From assembly GCF_004353905.1 (NCBI RefSeq), contig NZ_SMOD01000030.1, positions 38,384 to 102,383 of the forward strand: 64,000 nt of DNA. Direction: 5' to 3'. Shown here piece after piece: positions 1 to 8,924 of the stretch (the first letter of the stretch is position 1; the number at the start of each line of letters is the position of its first letter). Made by a program: the position numbers and the translations under genes. Under the pieces are notes generated by a model. The model had not been told where the DNA came from, searched no databases, and saw only the letters and a list, made by a program, of their open reading frames with translations. This stretch comes from Paraburkholderia guartelaensis (GTDB lineage: Bacteria > Pseudomonadota > Gammaproteobacteria > Burkholderiales > Burkholderiaceae).

Positions 1-1493
1 TGCATGCCGATTTTCGCGTCCGAGTTCGCGTGCACGAAGTCGACGATGCGCTTCCACGCCTGCAGATGCTCGGGCGCATACATGCCGGGGCACGCGGGCG
101 TGATGCGAGCCTCGGGCGAGACGCAGGTCATCTCGGTCATCACGAGCGCGGCGCCGCCCATGGCGCGCGCGCCCAGATGCATGAGGTGATAGTCGCCGGC
201 TACGCCGTCATGGGCGGAGTACTGCGCCATCGGCGAGACGACCACGCGATTTTTCAACGTCACGCCACGCACCGTATAAGGCGTGAACATCGGCGGCACG
301 GCACGCGCCTCGCCACCCGCGCGCTGCGCGAGCCACGCTTCGAAGCCGGCCAGATAATTCGCGTCGCGCTCGCGCAGGTTTTCGTGCGAGATGCGCTGCG
401 AGCGCGTGAGCAGTGAATAGGCGAACTGCTCCGGATCGAACTTCGCGTAGCGGTCCACGTGCTCGAACCACTCCGTGGAATTGCGCGCGGCGTTCTGAAT
501 ACGCAGGACATCCACGCTGCGCACGTTCGTGTAGTGCGTGAGCGCCGCGCGCAGATCGCCGGGATGCGCTTCCATGCTGTTGGCGAGTTCGATCGCGTCT
601 TCGAGCGCGAGCTTCGTGCCGGAGCCGATCGAGAAGTGCGCGGTGTGCGCCGCGTCGCCCATCAGCACGACGGGCGTTTGCTTGCCGTCGGCCGCGGTTT
701 TCCAGTGCACCCATTCGCGATTGACCACGCGTGGAAAGCGGATCCATTGCGACGAGCCGCGCAGATGCGACGCATTCGAGCGCAGCGCGTGGCCGTCGAG
801 ATAGCGCGCGAACAGCTTCTCGCAGAACGCGATGCTGTCTTCCTTGCTCATGGTGTCGAGGCCGGCTGCGCGCCACACGTGATCGGGCGTTTCGACGATG
901 AACGTCGACGTGTTGTCGTCGAAGCGGTAGGCGTGCGCCTGGAACCAGCCCCATTCGGTTTCTTCGAACGCGAACGTGAACGCGTCGAAGAGTTTCGACG
1001 TGCCGAGCCACACGAAGCGGCAATTGCGCAAATCGATATCGGGCTGATACGTGGCGGCATATTTCTGGCGCGTGGCGCTGTTCAGGCCGTCGCTCGCGAT
1101 GATGAGGTCCGCGTGGGTGACGTCGTCGTCGGTGATCTGCGATTCGAACACGAGCTTTACGCCGAGCGCTTCGCAGCGCGCCTGCAGGATGTTGAGCAGA
1201 CGCTTGCGGCCAATGCCGCAGAAGCCATGGCCCGACGAGCGGATCGCGCTGCCGCGAAAGTGAATTTCGATGTCGTCCCAATGATTGAACGCGTCGAGAA
1301 TTTCGTCCGCGCTTTCGGGGTCGGCCGCGCGCAGGTTGCCCAGCGTCTGGTCCGAGAACACCACGCCCCAGCCGAACGTGTCGTACGGGCGGTTCCGTTC
1401 GATTACGGTGATTTCGTAGTCGGGGTGACGGCGCTTCATCAAAAGGCCGAAATAGAGGCCTGCCGGCCCGCCACCCATGCAAACAATGCGCAT
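1..1493 (-). CDS. Bifunctional salicylyl-CoA/2-aminobenzoyl-CoA hydroxylase-oxidoreductase (partial)
   Basis: The first ~497 codons are present; the gene runs off the left edge. Residues 7-12 (GGGPAG) are the Rossmann GxGxxG FAD motif, and a second FAD motif (GDAAHT) lies near residue 280. Both are typical of class A flavin monooxygenases. From about residue 400 a second domain begins that resembles old-yellow-enzyme FMN oxidoreductases (TPYTVRGVTLKNRVVVSP, then an AQYSA stretch). This two-domain order is known for enzymes that hydroxylate and reduce aromatic CoA thioesters (salicylyl-CoA 5-hydroxylase, 2-aminobenzoyl-CoA monooxygenase/reductase). The full family length is about 770-790 residues, so roughly a third is missing. 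Choosing between salicylyl-CoA and aminobenzoyl-CoA is inference. The ATG at 1493 begins directly with the FAD motif, so the start is secure. A MarR-like inverted repeat lies 41 bp upstream. Confidence 0.85.
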   Translation of the reverse strand, partial: MRIVCMGGGPAGLYFGLLMKRRHPDYEITVIERNRPYDTFGWGVVFSDQTLGNLRAADPESADEILDAFNHWDDIEIHFRGSAIRSSGHGFCGIGRKRLLNILQARCEALGVKLVFESQITDDDVTHADLIIASDGLNSATRQKYAATYQPDIDLRNCRFVWLGTSKLFDAFTFAFEETEWGWFQAHAYRFDDNTSTFIVETPDHVWRAAGLDTMSKEDSIAFCEKLFARYLDGHALRSNASHLRGSSQWIRFPRVVNREWVHWKTAADGKQTPVVLMGDAAHTAHFSIGSGTKLALEDAIELANSMEAHPGDLRAALTHYTNVRSVDVLRIQNAARNSTEWFEHVDRYAKFDPEQFAYSLLTRSQRISHENLRERDANYLAGFEAWLAQRAGGEARAVPPMFTPYTVRGVTLKNRVVVSPMAQYSAHDGVAGDYHLMHLGARAMGGAALVMTEMTCVSPEARITPACPGMYAPEHLQAWKRIVDFVHANSDAKIGM

Positions 1494-1533
1494 GCTCGCT
1501 CCTTCGTTCAATCTGCAAGGTCAATGTAGGACC

Positions 1534-1557
1534 AATTACTTTAGGTGTCAAGTAATT
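1534..1557. promoter_or_regulatory. Perfect 8-bp inverted repeat, likely MarR-type operator
   Basis: AATTACTT (1534-1541) and AAGTAATT (1550-1557) are perfect inverted arms around an 8-bp spacer. The repeat is AT-rich inside GC-rich DNA and sits 41 bp upstream of the hydroxylase start. Its size and placement match MarR-family operators that control CoA-ligated aromatic catabolism. No regulator gene for it is present in the window. Confidence 0.55.
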
Positions 1558-2067
1558 CGCAGGGAAGGGCGGGATGACCCTGGGCGCGCCGGTGAAACTT
1601 CTGAATATTTGTGGAACCCTTGCTGCGGCGCGGCGTCAATTCGCCATGACGCAAGCAAAGGGAACATGCAGGCTTTCGTGCGCCTTTCCACGAGGCGCAG
1701 CGGCGGAAATGCCGCGATGGCGCGGACGCGGCACCAACGGATGTGGCACCAGAAAAGGGCGGGTGCTGACTCGATGTGCATGGCGCGCACCGTCCGGGCG
1801 TACGTTTGCGAGCACGTGGAGGCGCCAGGCGGGCGAAATGCTTACCATGGGTTACGCAGGCCCAATTCGTGTCGAGCTGGCATTAAAGTCGCATGGTGAG
1901 GCGGCGCTTTCGCGCAGCCTTTTACGGAACCCTTTCTTGCGTTGCGCGTGCGGCCGCGAATCGATCAGGCATCCTTACAAAAAGACTCATAAAGCTGACA
2001 GCTTCATCGAATCGAGGCCGCTCACCCCTTCAATCGTAATCTTCGACACGAACGGGAGTCGTCACCA
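1558..2067. other. Intergenic stretch upstream of opgC, no supported gene
   Basis: About 510 bp between the divergent hydroxylase and OpgC genes. Open frames on both strands cross it but none has family resemblance, and the longest plus-strand one runs into the OpgC start. It presumably holds the OpgC promoter; no clear -35/-10 pair was found. Confidence 0.5.
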
Positions 2068-3156
2068 ATGAGTCAGATAGCGAAGCGATCGATCGAAATC
2101 GACTTTTTCCGGGGTTTCGCGTTGATTTCAATCGCGCTCGATCACATTCCTTCCAGCGTGCTTTCGCATGCGATGCTGCACAACTTCGCGTTCTGCGACT
2201 CCGCGGAAGTGTTCGTGTTCGTGAGCGGCTATGTATGCGCAGCGAGTTGGCTCGCGATTGCCGGGCGAAAGGGAGAGAGCGCGGCCAACCGCCGCTTCTG
2301 GCGTCGCGGGCGCGAGATCTACGCCGCCTACCTGTGCACCGCTGCGCTCATGCTGCTTTCGGGTGCCGCAGCGGTGATGCTGCGTGTGGATTCGCCGCTG
2401 GTTGCGGAGTCGGGTTATCTGCGCTTCGCCGCGCAACCGTTCACGATGCTCGCCAATATCGCGATCTTTCGCGATCAGCCGTATCTCGCCGGCGTGCTGC
2501 CCATGTACATCGTGCTCGTGATGGTGTTGCCATTCGTGATGCCGCTCGCGCGCCGCTCGCCCGATCTCGTACTCGTTGGCAGCTTCGTGCTGTGGTTCGG
2601 CGGGTGCTGGCTCGCGGGTTATTTGCCTACCGCGCCCGGCGCCATATGGCCCTTCAACCCGTTTGCCTGGCAGGCCATGTTCATGCTGGGCCTGCTGTGT
2701 CGTATCTATCCGGTCTCGCGAGCGTTCCAGGTCTCGTGGACGGGCCGCGCGTTGACGGCGTTCGCGCTGGTCCTCGTTGCCACGTTCGCGTTCATCCAGT
2801 TGTTCGCCAATCTGGATCCCCAGCCTGGCTACATGAAACAGAATCTCGCGAGCGTGCGAATCGTGAACTTCGCCGCCGTGGCGTGGCTCGCCGCGCAGGC
2901 GGTGCGCAAGGGCTGGATAGCGTGGCTTGCGCAACGGCTGCCGGCCGTCGTCACCGTGGGGCAGCAGGGCCTCGTCTGTTTCGTGGGGGGCGCGGTGGCT
3001 TCGAACCTCATCGACACGCTGCTGCGTGCAACGCATGTCACGGCTTCTTTGCCCGCACGGCTCGCGGGCGACTTGCTCGCGGTCGGCGCATTGCTCATGC
3101 TCGCGGGTGGCGTGCGGCGCCTGAAAGCGGTCCGGCCGCGCGTCGCGCTCACGTAA
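2068..3156 (+). CDS. OpgC-domain membrane protein
   Basis: 362 residues, highly hydrophobic, with about ten predicted membrane spans. The N-terminus (IEIDFFRGFALISIALDHIP, residues 9-28) carries the Asp12, Arg15 and Asp25-His26 pattern of the OpgC family. That family is a branch of the membrane acyltransferases related to proteins that succinylate osmoregulated periplasmic glucans. Length fits the family. A GGGAG stretch lies about 10 bp before the ATG. No opgG/H genes are adjacent, so the actual acceptor is unknown. The gene stands alone between a divergent hydroxylase and a convergent SDR gene. Confidence 0.8.
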   Translation: MSQIAKRSIEIDFFRGFALISIALDHIPSSVLSHAMLHNFAFCDSAEVFVFVSGYVCAASWLAIAGRKGESAANRRFWRRGREIYAAYLCTAALMLLSGAAAVMLRVDSPLVAESGYLRFAAQPFTMLANIAIFRDQPYLAGVLPMYIVLVMVLPFVMPLARRSPDLVLVGSFVLWFGGCWLAGYLPTAPGAIWPFNPFAWQAMFMLGLLCRIYPVSRAFQVSWTGRALTAFALVLVATFAFIQLFANLDPQPGYMKQNLASVRIVNFAAVAWLAAQAVRKGWIAWLAQRLPAVVTVGQQGLVCFVGGAVASNLIDTLLRATHVTASLPARLAGDLLAVGALLMLAGGVRRLKAVRPRVALT

Positions 3157-3248
3157 AGCGCGACGGCGACCGCTCAACGGTGAGGGTTTGCGGGAGCCCC
3201 GTGAGTGTATTCAAGGCGCATTGAAGGTGCATTCAATGCGCAACACGC

Positions 3249-4025
3249 TCACGCTTTGCCGAGTTCGCGCACGTCAGTGGCCGGCACCGAGCCGAATGCA
3301 TCGCTCAACGCATAGTCGATCAATTGCTGCGCGGCGGCTTCGGGTGTGGACAGCAGGCCGTTTTGCTTGAGTTGTTCGAAACGCTCGCGCTTCGGGAACT
3401 GGTCGACGCTCGTCGCGCGGATCGTCTCCTGCATGCCGGTGTCGATCACGCCGGGTGCGATGCTGCAAATGCGCACGCCGACGGGCACGTCGAGCGCAAC
3501 GGCGCGCGCGTGGTGGTCGAGCGCGGCCTTGGTCGCGCAGTACACGCTCCAGCCCGGATATGCGTTGCGCGCGGCGCCGCTCGAAATATGCACGATGCGG
3601 CGCGACGCGTTCGCGCTGAGCGAAGGCGTGGCGGCGAGCGCGTTCGCGAGCATCAACGGCGCTGCCACGTTGAGCGTCACGGCGCGCGCAATGGCGAGCG
3701 GGTCCTGCGCGCCGAGCGGCGCAATCGGCTCGACGGTGCCTGCGTTGTTGAAGAGCAGCACGCACTGCGCGCCGCGCGCGAACGCATCGAGCGTGTCGCC
3801 CGCCAGCCAGCGCTCGAGTGCGGCGGGATCGGCAAGTTCCACGACCGCCTGGGTGAACCGCTCCGGATGGAGGGACGGGAGTTCCGCATGCTCGCCGCGG
3901 CCGAGGCCGAGCACCTCGATATCCCGTTGCAGCAGCGATTGCGCGAGCGCCGCACCCAATCCGCGCGTATGGCCGGTCACGATGGCACGAATGGAGGAAC
4001 GGGGGGCGGATGTCGAAATCGTCAT
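3249..4025 (-). CDS. SDR family oxidoreductase
   Basis: 258 residues if translation starts at the ATG at 4025. The frame is open further upstream to 4361, but that extension lacks family similarity and would run past the Rossmann start. The TGHTRGLG nucleotide-binding motif is at residues 17-24, NNAG near 95, and the catalytic Tyr-x3-Lys (YCATK) near 162-166. These define a classical short-chain dehydrogenase/reductase. The substrate cannot be read from the sequence. The Arg just after the glycine motif suggests NADP(H) preference, which is inference. It is a single-gene unit, convergent with opgC and divergent from the ProQ-like gene. Confidence 0.85.
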   Translation of the reverse strand: MTISTSAPRSSIRAIVTGHTRGLGAALAQSLLQRDIEVLGLGRGEHAELPSLHPERFTQAVVELADPAALERWLAGDTLDAFARGAQCVLLFNNAGTVEPIAPLGAQDPLAIARAVTLNVAAPLMLANALAATPSLSANASRRIVHISSGAARNAYPGWSVYCATKAALDHHARAVALDVPVGVRICSIAPGVIDTGMQETIRATSVDQFPKRERFEQLKQNGLLSTPEAAAQQLIDYALSDAFGSVPATDVRELGKA

Positions 4026-4236
4026 GGTGTGGTGATGAAAAAAAGGATGCGATCCTTGCGTGCGCAAGGTGTTGACGCTTGAAATTCGAGGGATTTTGCC
4101 GCGCGCCGCGTGTGTTCGCGGTGTAGCGCGGCGCGCGATGGCGGACTCGAAACCGGCCGCGGCAAGTGATTGCCCGGTTGGAGCGGCCGTGTTTTCGGTA
4201 TCATAGCGTCCGGTTCCATATGGAAGAGATCTGGAC

Positions 4237-5181
4237 GTGAAAGCCGCATCGCAACAACGCCGTACCCTGAGCTTCAAGGAAGGCCTTCTTGAGATCAAGA
4301 AGAGCATGGGGGGCAGCTCTGGCCAGCCGCCCGAAGAACAGGCGCAAAAATCGCAAGGCAAGCCCGCTCACAAGGGCGCGAAGAGCCATGGCGGCTCGCA
4401 CGCCCCGAAGGGCCCGCGTGCCCCGAGAGAGGGTTCGGCGGCTGCGGGCGCGGCCGGCGGCAAGGACGAGCGTTCGCGCTCGCGCCATGGCCGGCCCCAG
4501 GGCGCGCGAGCGCAGGAGCAGAGTCAAGGTGAGCAGCGCGCGCAGCAGCCGCGCCGGCCGCAGCAGCCGAAGCCCGCCCGCGGGCCGGAGGCGGGCGAGC
4601 GTCCCGGGCAGCAGCAGCGCCGCCGTCCGGCGCGTCCCCAGCAGCCGCCGGCCGCGAATCTGAGCGAAGCCGAAAAGGCGCGCATCGAGCGCAACCGCCA
4701 GCTCAACACGGTCTGGAACGTGTTCGCGAAGCACTATCCGGCTTTCCGCGACCGTTTGCCGCTCAAGATCGGCGTAGCCGAGGATCTCGTCGCGCGTCAC
4801 CCCGAGTACGAGCGCACGATGATCGTCGCCGTGCTCAAGCGCCATGTGAACCATCCGCGCTATCACGAGCGTGTGGCCGCAGGCGGCTCGCGCTACGAAC
4901 TCGACGGCACGGCTTCGGAAGGCCCGGGCATCGATCCGTCGCACGTCGGCCGCGCGAATGCGGCGCTGGCGCGTCAGAAGGCCAAGGCCGAGGCGCAAGC
5001 CAAGGCGCGCGAAGAGGGCAAGGCCCAGCCTGAGGTCAAGGCCGACGCCAAGGCCGAGGCGAAGACCGAACCCGCGCCCCAGCCCGAAGCCCAGAGCGTG
5101 GAGCCGCAAGCCCCGTCCAGCACGCCGGAAGCCGCGGTACAGCAACCGGAAAACGGCGAAACGCCCGCAAGCGGCGCCTAA
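4237..5181 (+). CDS. proQ: ProQ/FinO family RNA chaperone
   Basis: 314 residues starting at GTG 4237, preceded by a GGAAGAGA ribosome-binding site 7 bp away. Residues 1-140 are a low-complexity, Gln/Arg/Pro/Gly-rich basic arm. Residues about 142-220 form the ProQ/FinO domain, with NRQLNTVWNVFAKHYPAFRD and a block running from MIVAVLKRHVNHPRYH. The tail (about 230-314) is a Lys/Ala/Glu-rich repeat rich in AKAEA units. Members bind structured RNAs and 3' ends and stabilise sRNA-mRNA pairs. The long disordered arms on both sides are common in beta-proteobacterial versions. An 11-bp stem hairpin follows the stop. Confidence 0.85.
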   Translation: MKAASQQRRTLSFKEGLLEIKKSMGGSSGQPPEEQAQKSQGKPAHKGAKSHGGSHAPKGPRAPREGSAAAGAAGGKDERSRSRHGRPQGARAQEQSQGEQRAQQPRRPQQPKPARGPEAGERPGQQQRRRPARPQQPPAANLSEAEKARIERNRQLNTVWNVFAKHYPAFRDRLPLKIGVAEDLVARHPEYERTMIVAVLKRHVNHPRYHERVAAGGSRYELDGTASEGPGIDPSHVGRANAALARQKAKAEAQAKAREEGKAQPEVKADAKAEAKTEPAPQPEAQSVEPQAPSSTPEAAVQQPENGETPASGA

Positions 5182-5208
5182 GCCCGCGCCGGATTTTTGC
5201 TCCTTCGA

Positions 5209-5245
5209 AACGCCCCTCTCGCGGTACTGCCGTCAGAGGGGCGTT
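5209..5245. terminator. Strong hairpin between convergent genes
   Basis: Perfect 11-bp stem: AACGCCCCTCT (5209-5219) pairs with AGAGGGGCGTT (5235-5245) across a 15-nt loop. It lies between the stop of the ProQ-like gene and the end of the convergent transglycosylase gene and could stop transcription from both sides. There is no long T tract. Confidence 0.6.
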
Positions 5246-5391
5246 CGCACGTCTGGCGAACCGCGCCGATCGATGCGCGCGCAACCATTGGCGCGCACGT
5301 CGCGCCTTCGCATGTGTTCCCGGTGATTTCGACGCGCATCGCATGGCCGCCGATCCCGCACCAGGCAGCCTGAGCGAAGCAGGAGGCGGTT

Positions 5392-6129
5392 TTAGTGCGC
5401 GTTGGCCGAAGCGGCGTCTTGCACGGCAGCCTGTGCTGAGGCCGCCGATGTAGGGGAGGGGGCAGCGGCAGGCGCGGATGCGCCGATCGCGGCCGTTGCC
5501 GCCGCAGCCGCAAAGGCGGAAGCTGCCGAAGCCGCAAGGCCGACGCTCGCGGGCGCATCGCTCGGGGCAGGCGCGCTAGCGGTATCGAGCACCCGGCTGA
5601 ACTCCACGGCGCGCGTGCGGATCTTTTCCGCATAGGCCTTCGAGCCGCCATAGTTCTTCATCGCGGCGTTGAGATCGCCGCCGGCGGCCCGCTGGTAGCC
5701 ATAGAGGATCGACGAGCCCACGTCGATATTGACCTCGGGGTCGGTGAGATCCTTGTTGTGCAAGAGATTGCGATGCGCCGACGGCACGACCTGCATGAGT
5801 CCGGTCGCGCCATTCGCGCCGTGCGCCTTCTCGCGAAAGCGCGACTCGATCGAGATGATGGCGAGCAGCACCGCAGGCGGCAGCGAATACTTTTCGGCCG
5901 CCCCCGTGACGGCTTGCGAAATTTGCGCGGCTTTCTCTTTCGCGATACCGAATTTTTGCGTGAGGTATTTCGAAACCGCGCTCGACATGGCGCTGGAACT
6001 TGCGGGAGCAACCCCGCTCGCCGCCGACGCGCTGACGATGTCGCTTGCGGGCGCCTGCTGCTGCGCCTGCGCGGCCGCGGTTTGCACGAGGCCCGGCAAC
6101 AGGACGAGCAGGCAGAGTAACTGCCTCAT
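5392..6129 (-). CDS. Lytic transglycosylase, SLT domain
   Basis: 245 residues. Residues 1-20 form a Sec signal peptide (MRQLLCLLVLLPGLVQTAAA). The SLT fold follows: the catalytic Glu is in SIESRF (near residue 95), then GANGATGLMQVVPSAH and NIDVGSSILYGYQR, then the late NYGGSKAYAEKI motif. The protein cleaves the peptidoglycan MurNAc-GlcNAc bond in the periplasm. The last ~65 residues are Ala/Ser/Pro-rich low-complexity sequence without a fold. It is convergent with the ProQ-like gene. There is no type III or IV secretion context, so a general cell-wall role is likely. Confidence 0.85.
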   Translation of the reverse strand: MRQLLCLLVLLPGLVQTAAAQAQQQAPASDIVSASAASGVAPASSSAMSSAVSKYLTQKFGIAKEKAAQISQAVTGAAEKYSLPPAVLLAIISIESRFREKAHGANGATGLMQVVPSAHRNLLHNKDLTDPEVNIDVGSSILYGYQRAAGGDLNAAMKNYGGSKAYAEKIRTRAVEFSRVLDTASAPAPSDAPASVGLAASAASAFAAAAATAAIGASAPAAAPSPTSAASAQAAVQDAASANAH

Positions 6130-6266
6130 GGCCGGTGCATAGGAGAAAAAGAAGGCGCAAGTATAACCGGCCCCGATTAATGAGGCCGGCTGCGTGTCAT
6201 CCCGTTTTCACATCCCTGACCGGTGTCGGCGCCGGACGTCGCGCCCGGCGCGGCTTCAGGCCGGTT

Positions 6267-7163
6267 TCACGCCTTTTGAACCGAAGCCTTCCAGATTTCG
6301 TCGATGCTCGCGGCGAGCGCGGCGTCGAACTCGGCGTCGCTCATCGATTTCGTGAGGTCGTTGATGAGCGCGCGCGAAAAGCTTGCAATCATGCGATGGT
6401 TTTTGGCGAGACGCTCGCACGCGTCAGTACGCGAGTAGCCGCCCGAGAGCGCCACCACGCGCACCACGCGCGGATGTTCGATGAGCGGCAGATAGAAGTC
6501 GGGCGTATCGGGAATCGTGAGCTTGATCATCACGTTCTGCGAGGCGGGCAGTGCGTCGAGCCCCTTGATCAGTTCGTCGCGCAATAGCTTCTCGGCCTTG
6601 GCCTTGTCGGGAGCCTTGATCGAGACTTCCGGCTCGAGAATCGGCACGAGTCCGTGCGCGGATATTTGCGCGCCGAATGCGAACTGCTGCGCGGCGATCG
6701 AAGCGATGCCGGAAGGCGAGGCATGTTCGATCACCGAGCGCATCTTGGTGCCGAAAATCCCGGCCTTCACCGCGCGTTCGAGCAGGGCGTCGAGGCCCGG
6801 GATCGGCTTCATGAGGCGCACGCCGTCGGACTCGGCCTCCAGCCCCTTGTCCACCTTGAGGAACGGCACGACGTGGCGCTCGTTCCAGAGGAAGTCGGGC
6901 ACGGGCTTGCCTTGTGCCTGGCCATCCATGGTCGCCTCGAAGAGGATCGCGCCAATCACTTTCTCGCCCGTGAACGCGGGGGCGCTGATGATGCGCACAC
7001 GCATTTCGTGGATGAGGCGGAACATTTCGGCGTCGCCGCTATACGCGCTTTCGGGAATGCCGTACTGGCGCAACGCGCCAGGCGTCGAACCGCCGCTCTG
7101 GTCCAGCGCGGCGATGAAGCCCGGTTTGTCGCGCATCTGCGCAAGCATTTGCTCGTTTGCCAT
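6267..7163 (-). CDS. fda: Class I fructose-bisphosphate aldolase
   Basis: 298 residues, the usual size for the short bacterial Fda-type class I aldolases. The N-terminal FIAALDQSGGSTPGAL motif and the NVMIKLTIP segment with the probable Schiff-base Lys (about residue 214) identify it. ALSGGYSRTDA probably forms the phosphate pocket. It would interconvert fructose-1,6-bisphosphate with DHAP and glyceraldehyde-3-phosphate in the cytoplasm without metal. A GGAGAG ribosome-binding site precedes ATG 7163. It is a stand-alone gene downstream of the MocR-type regulator gene on the same strand, with 194 bp between them. Confidence 0.9.
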   Translation of the reverse strand: MANEQMLAQMRDKPGFIAALDQSGGSTPGALRQYGIPESAYSGDAEMFRLIHEMRVRIISAPAFTGEKVIGAILFEATMDGQAQGKPVPDFLWNERHVVPFLKVDKGLEAESDGVRLMKPIPGLDALLERAVKAGIFGTKMRSVIEHASPSGIASIAAQQFAFGAQISAHGLVPILEPEVSIKAPDKAKAEKLLRDELIKGLDALPASQNVMIKLTIPDTPDFYLPLIEHPRVVRVVALSGGYSRTDACERLAKNHRMIASFSRALINDLTKSMSDAEFDAALAASIDEIWKASVQKA

Positions 7164-7357
7164 CGTCGTCTCTCCGCATTTAGGGCGCCCTTGCGGGCGC
7201 GGTTACTCGAATCCGGTCGCCGCCTGCTGCGACGAGTGTACTTGCGCCGATGCGCCGCGTCTTTGCCATTATGTGGGCATGGCCGCGCAGCCGCGCTGAA
7301 GAAGGGAAACGATAAACCGTAGCAATTGCGGTGCCAGGGGTGGCGCGGCAAGCGCCG

Positions 7358-8752
7358 TCACACGATGACTTGCGCCTGCGCGCTGCGGTCGTTCGCGAGC
7401 AGCGCCGAGAGCTTGCGCAGCGCGGCCTGCAATTGTTCGCGCCCGCCCGTTGCGCCGAGAGAAATGCGGATCGCGTTCGCGGTTTCCGGGCCTTGCTGGA
7501 ACGCCGTCGAGGGCGCCACGGCGAGGCCCTCGATGCTCGCGGCCGCCGCCAGTTCGCGCGCCTGCCAGTAGCGCGGCAGCGTGTACCAGAGGTGAATGCC
7601 CGCGCCCGCCGACGATCCCAGCGTGTGCGCCGCGATGCGCTGGCGCTCGCGCGCTTCGGCCTTTACGTCCGCGAAGACCTGCTCGGCCACGCCTTCCTCG
7701 ATCCAGTGCGTGGCGAGCGCGTTGGTGAGCGGCGCGGCCATCAGCGAGAACGTGCGCAGCGCGGTCACGAGGCGCGTGCGCGCCTCCTCATCGGGCAGCG
7801 CGAGATAAGCCGTGCGCAAGCCGGGCGAGAGCGTCTTGGAAAGCGTCGCGAGATAGCAGACCTGAGCGGGCGCGAGCCGGGCAAACGGCGCGGGCGCGTC
7901 GAGCGCGAAACGCCAGTAAGGATCGTCTTCGACGATCCGCGCGCCGCAGCGCTGCGCCACCCGCAGGATTTCCAGGCGGCGTGACTCCGGCATGGTCGCC
8001 GTCGTCGGGTTCTGCAGCGTGGGGTTCACGTAGATGAGCCGCGCCGCGTGTTCGCGGCAAGCCGCTTCGAGCGCGTCGGGGCGCATCCCGTGAGCGTCGA
8101 CGGCAACGGGGGCGATGCGGCGGCCCAGTTGCGCCGCCGCGTGCGGCAGGCCCGGATAGAGCAGCGGCTCGGCGAGGATGACTTCGCCCGGCTGCGTGAA
8201 GGCGAGGATCAGCGCGGCAAGCGCCGCCTGCGCGCCGGGGCAGACCACCACGCGATCGGGCGCGACGTGGCCGAGCATGGGCTGCAGCCACTTCGCACCC
8301 GCCTGCCAGTCGGCGCGGCCGCCGCCGCCCATGTGGTAGGTCATGAGCAGATCGGCGTCGCTGCGCATCAGCACGCGTGTCATGCCTTCGCGCAGCAGCG
8401 CATTCATGTCGAGCCCGGCGGGCGCAGGCGGGATGTTCATGCTGAGGTCCACGCGCTGGAGCAATTCGGCGCGCGGCGCGGCGATGAAGGTGCCTAGCGG
8501 CCCACGCGCCTCGATCAGGCCACGCCGCCGGGCTTCGTTGAAGCCCCGCGTGACGGTGGTCAGATCGACCGCAAGCAGGGTGGCGAGACTGCGCTGCGCG
8601 GGCACGCGCTCGCCGGGGCGCAATGTGCCTTGCGCCACCGCGGCTTCGATGAAATCGGCGAGCCGCAGGTAGCGCGGGCCGTTGCCGGACTGCATCGCGG
8701 TGGCCCATGCATTGATCTCTCCGGCGCTTTCGGCAGGTTGGTCGTGTGTCAT
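7358..8752 (-). CDS. MocR-type GntR regulator with aminotransferase domain
   Basis: 464 residues from ATG 8752; an in-frame start at 8815 would add 21 residues without domain content. Residues about 10-85 form a GntR winged helix (ERVPAQRSLATLLAVDLTTV). Residues about 110-460 form a fold-type I aminotransferase-like domain, with the PLP-binding Lys in LSKTLSPGLR (about residue 305) and the NPTLQNPTT motif. MocR proteins sense PLP or amino-donor adducts and often control the neighbouring divergent gene. The immediate divergent neighbour is cyoA, and an inverted repeat lies between them. The target (cyo or another gene) is not certain. Confidence 0.85.
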   Translation of the reverse strand: MTHDQPAESAGEINAWATAMQSGNGPRYLRLADFIEAAVAQGTLRPGERVPAQRSLATLLAVDLTTVTRGFNEARRRGLIEARGPLGTFIAAPRAELLQRVDLSMNIPPAPAGLDMNALLREGMTRVLMRSDADLLMTYHMGGGGRADWQAGAKWLQPMLGHVAPDRVVVCPGAQAALAALILAFTQPGEVILAEPLLYPGLPHAAAQLGRRIAPVAVDAHGMRPDALEAACREHAARLIYVNPTLQNPTTATMPESRRLEILRVAQRCGARIVEDDPYWRFALDAPAPFARLAPAQVCYLATLSKTLSPGLRTAYLALPDEEARTRLVTALRTFSLMAAPLTNALATHWIEEGVAEQVFADVKAEARERQRIAAHTLGSSAGAGIHLWYTLPRYWQARELAAAASIEGLAVAPSTAFQQGPETANAIRISLGATGGREQLQAALRKLSALLANDRSAQAQVIV

Positions 8753-8760
8753 TCTGTCGC

Positions 8761-8834
8761 GGATGTATGCGTCATGTCTTACTCTAGCATGCGTGCATGA
8801 AGCGCGTAAATCCATACATATAGGCTATGTATGG
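8761..8834. promoter_or_regulatory. Cluster of ATGTATG half-sites, likely MocR operator
   Basis: CCATACATA (8812-8820) and TATGTATGG (8826-8834) form a perfect 9-bp inverted repeat with a 5-bp spacer. A third half-site, GGATGTATGC, lies at 8761-8770 next to the regulator's start codon. All three lie between the divergent MocR-type gene and cyoA. Confidence 0.5.
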
Positions 8835-8924
8835 CTTCTGCGGCGGCCCTCCGAGGCCGCTCGTGCGGCAGCAGAGTGAGCACGTATGGATGGGTTTGCG
8901 CGAACGTCAACCTTGGAACCAGAC

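Noticed and set aside
208..1551. Long minus-strand open frame over the hydroxylase
   Set aside because: Another frame of the same strand carries the FAD motif and domain order; this one is Arg-rich shadow sequence from high GC.
1574..2071. 165-codon plus-strand open frame before opgC
   Set aside because: No family resemblance or ribosome-binding site, and it overlaps the opgC start.
4026..4361. N-terminal extension of the SDR gene
   Set aside because: It has no similarity and precedes the normal Rossmann start; it would overlap the divergent ProQ gene.
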